Assembly (NCBI RefSeq): GCF_018143015.1
Contig: NC_054743.1
Span: 37,079,243-37,143,242, forward strand
DNA length: 64,000 nucleotides
Origin: Lytechinus variegatus
Lineage: Eukaryota > Echinodermata > Echinoidea > Temnopleuroida > Toxopneustidae
Direction: 5' to 3'
A program made the translations under genes and the position numbers. Below, piece after piece: positions 55,962 through 64,000 of the stretch. The notes under the pieces were generated by a model. It saw only the letters and a program-made list of their open reading frames with translations. It did not search any database and had not been told where the DNA came from. Numbering within the stretch: position 1 is the first letter of the stretch; the number at the start of each line of letters is the position of its first letter.

Positions 55962-57376
55962 AAGCTCTAATTCACCTATGGACAACATATTTTTGTTGAT
56001 TGTCAGTTTTTTACAGTCTACCCAGTAGTACTTTAATATTACCACCAAGCAAATTGAAGTTCGTCGTTCGTTTTGACTGCAGGTTGAAATATATTTTTTC
56101 TAGCATGGAATCGCCCTATACACAAATATGAAAAATACAGTATATCTGAGCAATATTGAAAATGAATTATTAATAAGTTTTTTAAATTACTTCGATGCCC
56201 CTAAAAATTCATAATGCATGATGACATCATTTTCTACCGAAGAGAAAATAAAACCACAATTTTAAAGTAACTTTTGTCTGGCACCTCACCTTTTAAATGT
56301 GACACCTTTTTCTGAAAAATTCGTCCAACCAATAATGTACCTTTAACATATGTTCGTAATGACAACCTCTTTATGTTTTTATCTGACAATGGATTCAGAC
56401 TTTATACAATAGTAGAGCCTAATCTTTATGTTCTAAAAAACAATGCGATATTCTTTCTTTTCGAATTTCGAGTGATTATCATAATACTGGTAAGCATGGT
56501 GATTTACTTACTAAGAATCAGACAAAATGCATTTTATGAGGTTAAAAATATGAAATTATATTTCTGAGAAGAAATCAGTTGAAACATTTCCCATTCTACC
56601 ACGGATCGCCGAATAAACACGCCTTTGCATGTTTTGCTCCCAACGGCACTTACCACGAAGACATGACTACTTCCTGTCATCTACCATCCAATTTATTTAG
56701 ATCGCATTAACAGTTTTCATTACTCCATCGACTGACAAAATCCCAAGATAATTGGACGACTTCTTGACAGGATCTCGACTACTCGGCATTGATCTTAGAG
56801 ATGGCACAGTTTTAGATTTTATTATAACAACTTTTTAGAACCATCTGTCTTTATTTAGTCAGATGTTTCAGTTGACTGATGGGGGTCATCCATTAAATCA
56901 TGATGGATGTACTTTTGGATTGAGGTCATAATGACTAAAAAGGCTTTTCGCAGATCACATGATCACTGAAGTCACCTGACTCTAGAGTCTTCATGGTTTG
57001 ATTGCGTTTTCTTCTTCTTCTTTTTTTAACTGAACATGTTGAACGAAGCTAAATTAAATTGAATTAAACCGCGAGAAACATTAAATTCACGTGAAGATTA
57101 CTCACGTTACATTCTGTCCGGAGGTCATTTCCCCTCTTTATCATAGTAGACAAAATATCACATGGCTTTTAGAATATGGAAATATTGTCTCATTAATAGT
57201 ATATTTAGGGAAAATACTCATAAACCCTTCATGACTTGCATTTAAATATATTTTGTTTTGTCTTCAGTACAACATGTGCAATTTTAATGATGGTTTGAGA
57301 TCTTTGATAAGGAAATCATGCAGTGAAACAACAAAATGCTCATCTTGATGAACCTTTGCAATTTTTAACATATGTT
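55962..57376. other. Intergenic 1.4 kb, nothing recognised
   Basis: No gene, RNA or repeat supported. Confidence 0.4.
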
Positions 57377-57490
57377 GATTTATGTTTCTGACAAATAAAC
57401 GAATTATTCAATAGGCACATTTTACACACACATATATAAATATAATGTGCCCCCTTTTTAAATTCGTTTTATTTGTCAGAAACATGAATC
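57377..57490. repeat. 114-bp foldback
   Basis: Left arm GATTTATGTTTCTGACAAAT, right arm ATTTGTCAGAAACATGAATC. The pairing goes on inward to GGCACATT and AATGTGCC around an AT-rich loop. Roughly 45-bp arms with few mismatches. Confidence 0.8.
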
Positions 57491-58945
57491 CACTGAAGTT
57501 CAAAATTGCAAAGGTCTATCAATATATATGTATGTATATACCCACACTTATGTTTTATATATTGTTCGCCTACATTTGGAATCCCCCTAATACAGTTTCT
57601 TTTAATACAAAGAAATATGAGTCTAAAAGACGTATCCAGGGAGCAGTTACAAGCATCCTCTTCGTATAAATCCATCAGGCTTAATAGAACATGTTTTTCA
57701 AATTTAGTTTGCCCCAATTTTATCATAAAAATGTAGGAAAATACACAAGGGGATTTCATAATCCGGAAGTATTCCCCATTTCCTAATAAGAATTGTCTCT
57801 CTTTTCAATGAATGAATATGAAAATGCATTACGGTAAGGGTGCCTTAAGTTCGAAATGGAATTATGAAAACTGGAACACACTGAAAAGGGCATTGATTAT
57901 TTTCAGTTTCATTCGCAGATCGAGTAAGTAATTTCCCCTTGAATACAGATTTTCTTGAAATTTGTTGTTCTCTTTTCAATAATAACAGAACTCAGTTTTC
58001 TAAAGCAATCTCTAATTAGGTTTCAAATTTATAGTTAAGACGATCAAGTTCAATTGGAGTTCCGGTCATTACTTGTAATTGAGTCAATCTAGAACGGACG
58101 TTCAGGTTTCGAAGACGCAGATCCTCTTCAGTGATTGGCTGAAAACTCACACGTGACAAAGTATTATTCCTTTCAATCATAACGCGTAATGTCACTTGAT
58201 GTGACCGATGTGCGAGTGGTCATTAATAAAGTATTGTGGCCGGTTTTCCTTTCAAAGTTACCATGTCTTATACAATTTTGAGAAAAGATCCATAAATTTC
58301 ATTCAACATGGGTTTCAGAGCAACGAATATATTTTTTATTAAAGGGTGAGGCAACAATAAATGTACCCTACCCATGAACAAAAGAAAATTATCTACCCTA
58401 ATAAAAATACATAGCGATATGGATCTCTGATAAGAAGGATATAAAACATGGTGATTATTAAAGGACAACCAGTCACTTTATGTCAAATAATTCACATTAT
58501 TTTGGTCGTGAGTATACATGACTGATAAAACATGTGTGTAAATTATGATGTTCATTGTGCAGTGAAAGATGGATTTGAAAGCTATTTTAATTGATTTGAC
58601 AAGTAAACTATTTCTTTAGCCTCCTTTTCTCTATTCGCATGCTCAATCAAAGGCCGTACTGAAACCATGGATACGCGGAGAAAAAAAACAGGATTGCAGA
58701 GTAGAAACACAGTGTAGTATGATTATCTTCCTCCCTTTTCACTTTATTGGAGCTCTGTCTATCTGTTCTCTAAGGATAAAACAATATATCGTCAAGAGGA
58801 ATGTTCCCTCTGATTAAAAGGGTGTTTGCCCCCCGGCTACGTCCTGCTAGACGCCATTTTATTCTGTCTACCTTTTGCATGACATTTCCAATGCGACGGA
58901 AGATCCTACGTGACTACCCTTACACAATTACATTATACTTATTTT

Positions 58946-58947
<2 letters not shown>
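57491..58947. other. Intergenic 1.5 kb, nothing recognised
   Basis: ATTGGCTG and CACGTGAC words occur close together near 58133-58156, an isolated promoter-like coincidence. No gene supported. Confidence 0.4.
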
Positions 58948-59044
<97 letters not shown>

Positions 59045-59049
59045 ACATA
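58948..59049. repeat. (AT)n microsatellite, ~90 bp
   Basis: Uninterrupted AT from 58951 to 59040, bounded by GTAT and GTATAC. Self-complementary and likely variable in length; frames through it are artefacts. Confidence 0.97.
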
Positions 59050-60281
59050 TGTTTTGCATGGGATCCACCCAAATAGCAATGCGAGTGTTTATAAGGCCAT
59101 GAAATGGTCATAACTCGTTTCCACTTTCCAAATCAAAACATATTTAAAAAAGTAAAAGATTACACGATGTGAATGAATCTGTGATTTTATTAATGGATCA
59201 TATTTTTGGTTCAAATAATTATGAGGTAATATCCTTTTATGTAGGGAATAGTACTAAAAAGATTGGGTAACATTGGTTTGACTTTTAAAAAAAAATCTGT
59301 GCTAGAAGGTCACACTTGTCACCTGTGTCTGTGATATGTTAAAAAAATGAAGCCCAGAAAAAATTGTGTTCGAAAATAATTATTTAGTGCTTCAAAAATT
59401 GAAATATAAAGTGACCGGAAACACCATCTAAATTTCATCCCATACACTTATGTGTACTATTTAGGCGTCTATAAGACACCTATTTACAAAATCGGGGTTT
59501 GCCTTGTAGTTTTAGCTTTTCATTCTCAATAATGGTTGTTTTCAGGGTTTATTAGTTCTAATACATGCACTTGTACACATTCTTCATCTTGGTTTGAGAT
59601 TTTTTTAAATCGGCTGCTCACAAAGTTAAACAATACCTTTAATCTCGAATGGTATACGTTATGTCACACTACATTATGGGTACATAATTTTGTTCCATTG
59701 AAAAACACATAGGCCTTATAGATTACCTTATGCCATGTATGTCGTGATTATGTTTTAGATAAGTAACCCTCCATGATATCAGCTTCTCGTATTTGCATTG
59801 TTTTTCATAATGGTCATATTTTTTTAATACTATCACTATATATGGTCTTAATTTATTTGTGGTAAGTGAATTGCTTTTCCATGCTTTAAATCACGTCTTT
59901 AGAATTCATGGCATTGGTAAAGATTGTAAAGGGTCTGTAATCTGAATTATATTCGAGTATCATCTTGCATTTCAATATTTAAAACTCATAGTAGCCGTTT
60001 GATTTTTTTTCAACCGCCGATTCTCTGTGAGTAATATTCAAATCAAACATATCTAGCGCCCTCTTTAGGCTGTATTGTTATTTTCCTTCAAAAATGGCTA
60101 TGAGTATTTCCCGGGGAGTGTTTCTCTCAGAAAGTTAGGAATTAAAATGCTCAGCCTAGTCCATGCTTTAGAAAGGTTTTATGTCAAAATAGTAAAAATC
60201 ACGCAGTTATTTAAATTGTTGAATGTACAATGGCTAGATCTGTCATGTATAACACCTTTTCCTTCTTTATCCTCAACATCA
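59050..60281. other. Intergenic 1.2 kb, nothing recognised
   Basis: No supported feature. Confidence 0.4.
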
Positions 60282-60615
60282 GGGGCCCGTTGCAGAAAGA
60301 GTTGCGTTTAATACCATGGTCACATTTGCTCTACGGCGGCCGTACGGCGAGTCGGAAACAGTCGTTTTATTCATTTTTATTATAACCACCCGTAACCACC
60401 GACATGTAGCTGGTACAAAAAAATGTTAAAACGGCTGGTTTCGACTCGCCGTACGGCCGCCGTAGAACAAATGTGACCAAGGTATAAACGCACGTCAAAA
60501 AATCAATCGTAAATCAATCGTAAGTCAAAAATGCGCCCTGTTGATTGGTTGAAAATGAAGTTGCGCTTGATTTTTAGAGATACGTTTGATTGCAACTCTT
60601 TCTGCAACGGGCCCC
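60282..60615. mobile_element. Hairpin MITE, copy 4, with nested insertion
   Basis: GGGGCCCGTTGCAGAAAGAG and its perfect inverse at the right end form the outer arms. Its apex GCGTTTAAACGC, intact in the copy at 25892, is split by a second element (60312-60484). Confidence 0.88.
60312..60484. mobile_element. Second MITE nested at the hairpin apex
   Basis: A 173-bp insert with ~44-bp terminal inverted repeats starting TACCATGGTCACATTTG and TACCTTGGTCACATTTG, going on with CTACGGCGGCCGTACGGCGA. It is flanked by TAA on both sides (60309-60311, 60485-60487). Removing it with one TAA restores GCGTTTAAACGC. A 3-bp TWA duplication is typical of PIF/Harbinger-type elements. Confidence 0.85.
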
Positions 60616-61399
60616 TGAACTGTTTTAGGGAATACACATTCACAGTATAATCAAGTAATGGATTGGAATAGTAATAGTCACATTTTGGGGATTTACCACA
60701 CAAAAAAAAAACGCTTTAGAAGAACATAATAAGCCGCCAAAAGAAGAGACAAAAGCCGACCAAAAGACGCTTCATTACGGCTACTGCCAATATTCCATTC
60801 ATTATTTGCAAATATTTACGGCAAGCCCCAGGCGAGTGAAAATGTAAATTGCTTGCATGTTTTGTTAGTTGAATAGCTATCAGCTCAACCCAGTTCTGGC
60901 CTGATTGTTTTCTGTTTGAAACGCGCTCAGTGTCGTGATTATGCTAAACACCATGTCTGTGTTTATATCATGTTAACAATCAGCGTCGGATGTACATTAT
61001 TTCAGTGTAAACAAGCCAAACGGGGAATGGTTACTCTTTTTTATAAATAAATCTGAATACTTTTGGAGTCAATTCTCTATCGAGTTAGACTCATTTGGAT
61101 TTTAAATTTGAATCTGGCTCAGGATGATGTGCCATCAATTGAAAATTGACCTGAGCTGAATCAAAGTGAGGAAAACATGGAAAATTATTCCCTTTGACTC
61201 GAATGTTTGAAATGGGGTATTCTGCAACTGGATGTCCCAAAATGCAATACTGAATACTATAAATGCTCATTTATTATTTCCTCAATATCAATGTTCAATT
61301 CCTTGCCCCTTTATTTAAAAACCCTATCCACCCTCTCTAGTTTTAATAAAGAACTCAAATAATATATAATGTCCAGCAAATGTTAAAATGTCAATGATA
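60616..61399. other. Intergenic, nothing recognised
   Basis: AT-rich sequence, no feature. Confidence 0.4.
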
Positions 61400-61650
61400 C
61401 ATGTGCCACAAATATTTTAATGACTTAATTTTGCATGCCTTTCTGTGTTCTAATATGTATGATTTATATGTTTTTACCTTGTTTTACCTTGTATGTTTTA
61501 CCACTTATATACATATACATGTCTTGTTTATATACATATACATGTCTTGTTTTTATGCTTTTAGGGCCCCTTTTGATACCAGCTTTTGCTGAAAGGGCAC
61601 CCTATTGAAATATTGTTTGATAAATAAATAAATAAATAAATAAATAGCTA
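61400..61650 (+). pseudogene. 3' UTR and tail of a LINE
   Basis: A T-rich stretch with a duplicated ATACATATACATGTCTTGTT is followed by AGGGCCCCTTTTGATACCAG, a CTGAAAGGGCACCC stem and an (ATAA)n tail at 61618-61648. This is a typical LINE 3' end layout; no coding part is left. Confidence 0.5.
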
Positions 61651-61863
61651 GAACCATCACCGAGTTAAATTTGACTCAACATTGATAAGTCCTTGCGTGA
61701 TTTCATTTCGTGCATGTATCTGTATATGTTCAGGTGAAAGTGTTTATATTATTTATTTGACATATTATATGTGTGCAAATGATATGGCACATATCATCTG
61801 CGCTCCTTCGAGCACCCTGAATTGACATAAGGCGTTTGTTGGGAATGCAGTATGTCTTCATTT

Positions 61864-62181
61864 TTATTTATTTGATATCAGAGGATTCCCTTTCTCAAGC
61901 AAGTTGGGTATCTTCTTGCTCTCATTATACAGCAGGCCAGGGAAGAGAGACCCGTTAATGACACCATGAAACTTGAGGTGTATGGGAATGGTTTTTACAC
62001 GTTGACGGTGAAAAGGCAGAGGATTTGGGATTAATAATTTGACAATTTGAGCTCGGATTTCGCAGGCATCGTCGGGGGAGGATTTGCTAACCGGTGCAAA
62101 GTGCAAGGAATATGTCATGGTGTCTCCCGAGACTGTTATACCCTGTATGCTTGCAGTCATCATGTAAAACATGAATAGCAT
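61864..62181 (-). CDS. Possible secreted protein ORF, 105 aa
   Basis: From the first ATG the frame starts MLFMFYMMTASIQG, a short signal-like hydrophobic segment, then ITVSGDTMTYSLHFAPV and a basic, Pro-containing part (KLLIPNPLPFHRQRVKTIPI). NGS and NES are possible glycosylation sites. Thirteen codons upstream are open but without ATG. Base composition is more even than in the surrounding AT-rich DNA, which favours real coding sequence. One cysteine remains after the signal. No family recognised; it could be a terminal exon of a larger gene or chance. Confidence 0.35.
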   Translation of the reverse strand: MLFMFYMMTASIQGITVSGDTMTYSLHFAPVSKSSPDDACEIRAQIVKLLIPNPLPFHRQRVKTIPIHLKFHGVINGSLFPGLLYNESKKIPNLLEKGNPLISNK

Positions 62182-62776
62182 GGACAGACATGATAAAGGG
62201 GAGATTTTGTAAACCGACACCGGAAGAAATTTCCAGGGTTACATTATATTTGAAACATGTTTGAAAGTGGTTTGGGGTTCAAACTGAGGTGTGTATATTA
62301 CTATCATGACTATATATAGGACTCAAATGTGACAAAGTAGGACTAGTTCATGAAACTTGTTACGCATTAAGAGGCTTAGCAATAGACGTCTTGTTTATTC
62401 ATTTATTTTTTTAGAAGAAGAGCAAGCAAACCCTACAATAAACAATTCAAAATTATATATGGCAATGTATAAAGATGACATTGATTTTTAGCTGACGATT
62501 GTATTGTAATCTCATTCATTAATTTTTGATGGAAGAATTTTGAGAAAATGTTTATGACCAAGGATTGCTGTGTGCCGTTAGATACTCGTCTTTGCCACAG
62601 AGTTTCTGCAATGCTTCACTAGTGCTAGATCGACTCTGTATCAGTTCTTGGCTCTACTGGAAAATGGATGCATTCTACTCCTTCATCAAAGAATGAGCGA
62701 AAACTTTGCTTTTACTTTCAGACTTTCTCTGAAAATTGACACTAGTACGCCAAAGGGCACTTGGTAACACCTAAAA
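62182..62776. other. Intergenic, nothing recognised
   Basis: No supported feature. Confidence 0.4.
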
Positions 62777-64000
62777 TGGGTCCCCTTAAATCCAGATCCC
62801 CTTAAAATTGCAAAGGTAAATCCTGTTTTAAAAAAAGACAATCCACATGAAATAACAAATTATAGGCCTATTTCTATTCTCCCCAGCATATCCAAAATAT
62901 TAGAGAAGATTATTTACAAAAGACTTTATAAGTTCCTAGATACTTTTCAGTTTCTAAATTCAAACCAATATGGATTCAGGAAAGGGCATTCAACTGATCA
63001 GGCTTTAATACAAATATACGATAAAATTACAAATGCAATGACAAATAAAGAACACATAATAGGAGTATTCATGGACCTAAGCAAAGCATTCGACACTCTT
63101 GACCACCAGATTTTACTTAAAAAACTTGAAAATTATGGAATTCGGGGAATCACACTATCATGGTTTGAGAGTTATTTGACTGATAGAAAACAATATGTCA
63201 CTCACAATAATATTTCTTCTAATTTTCAGACAATAAAATGCGGAGTTCCACAAGGATCGATCCTTGGCCCCCTACTTTTCCTTATATATATTAATGATTT
63301 GACTACTGTAACGCCTTTATTATCATTTGTATTATTTGCCGATGACACAAACATTTTTTGTTCACACACTAGCTTAGAAACTTTAGTAGATACATTTAAT
63401 CGTGAATTACCTAAACTATCTTTATGGTTTAAATGTAATAGGCTATCACTTAATATAGACAAAACAAACTTTATGTATTTTAAGCATACAAGTTCACATA
63501 TTACTGAGTTTCCATACGACATAAGCATAGATAATATTCCACTCAAAAGGAAAAAAGAAACAAAGTTTTTAGGTGTCACAATAGATGAAAATTTAAATTG
63601 GAATGAACATATACGTTGTATAACTACTAACATCTCCAGAAACGTAGGTGTACTTTACAAAATGAAAAACATAATTCCTCATACTACACTCGTTTTACTC
63701 TACAATTCATTGATATTGCCGTATATATCGTACTGCAATATAGTTTGGGCAACGTGTGCAAAAACTAAAATTAATACAATATATTTATTACAGAAAAAAG
63801 CAATTCGAATTTGTACTAATTCGCAATATTTATCACACACAAATCCATTATTCCATAAACTAAAGACTCTAACTATTTTTGACATAAATTCATTTCAAAG
63901 CTTACTGCTTATGTTCAAATACGTAAATAACATGCTCCCACCTTCATTTCACAATTTTTATACTATGAACACATCTATCCATTCATACCCTACGCGGAAC
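62777..64000 (+). CDS. LINE ORF2 reverse transcriptase, open at right edge
   Basis: One uninterrupted frame (first codon after a TAA at 62765) with the complete RT of a non-LTR retrotransposon. In order: LKIAKVNPVLKK, NYRPISILPSISKILEK (~62857), NQYGFRKGHSTDQAL (~62964), VFMDLSKAFDTLDHQILLKK (~63070), CGVPQGSILGPLLFLIYIND (~63240) and FADDTNIFC (~63337), with all catalytic Asp kept. TKFLGVTIDENLNW and the start of the C-terminal block (LPYISYCNIVWA) follow. The frame is still open at the window end. The 5' half with the endonuclease is missing, so it is a truncated but otherwise undamaged copy. It differs clearly from the LINE at 45085. Motif wording fits the CR1/Jockey group. Confidence 0.88.

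Noticed and set aside
58801..59113. Overlapping 60-90-codon frames on both strands
   Set aside because: They exist only because (AT)n has no stop codon in these frames.
63226..63633. 135-codon minus-strand frame
   Set aside because: Lies antisense inside the LINE reverse transcriptase frame on the plus strand.
1..64000. Bacterial-type systems (operons, defence islands, CRISPR, prophage)
   Set aside because: Spliced exons, GPCRs, SINEs and LINEs show a metazoan nuclear genome; no prokaryotic gene organisation is present.

Overview
The window looks like a piece of nuclear genome from an invertebrate deuterostome, most likely a sea urchin or another echinoderm. It is AT-rich and gene-poor, and it is packed with dispersed repeats. 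The few genes I can support are a spliced gene with a signal-peptide exon and an SRCR (scavenger receptor cysteine-rich) exon, two single-exon rhodopsin-type GPCRs and one tRNA-Lys. SRCR proteins and lineage-specific single-exon GPCRs are both known to be greatly expanded in sea urchins. The species assignment is an inference; no mitochondrial, histone or rRNA marker is present. Layout, left to right. 1-10.6 kb is all repeats: a tRNA-derived SINE at the edge, a Leu-tRNA-like SINE inserted in an older repeat, and a large foldback (arms 3042-4165 and 9360-10580) whose arms are made of ~380-bp units carrying RFX-type X-box palindromes. The 5.2 kb between the arms holds a MITE, a SINE, a hairpin element and two decayed LINEs. 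10.6-19 kb is intergenic, with MITEs, G/C-run and GCGAGCGCG-rich debris, and the first array of ~20-bp GGTTCG/CCGAA units. 19.9-21.7 kb holds a ~300-bp tandem duplication followed by the SRCR gene. 22-31 kb has L1/Tx1-like LINE remains, a 15-bp minisatellite, two opposed TIR elements, more MITEs and a small secreted-peptide-like ORF. GPCR A (+) lies at 31.4-32.5 kb and GPCR B (-) at 41.2-42.1 kb, separated by repeats that include a SINE nested in a LINE 3' tail. 45.1-48.0 kb is a long open reading frame of a 5'-truncated CR1/L2-like LINE. A near-perfect 170-bp palindrome follows at 48.5 kb. The right third is mostly unrecognised sequence with tRNA-Lys(UUU) at 52.1 kb, small hairpins, an AT microsatellite, a hairpin element with a second MITE inserted at its apex (60.3 kb), a possible secreted ORF, and another LINE ORF that runs off the right edge. 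There is no operon-like arrangement and no evidence that the genes act together. Apart from the host genes, the story is layered transposition. Several insertions can be ordered from empty-site logic: the tRNA-Leu-like SINE into repeat family R with a 5-bp duplication, a TAA-flanked MITE into a hairpin MITE, hairpin MITEs into a unit array and into a TIR element, and a SINE into a LINE 3' UTR. Many short open frames in the window are chance products of AT-rich or simple repeats and are not listed.
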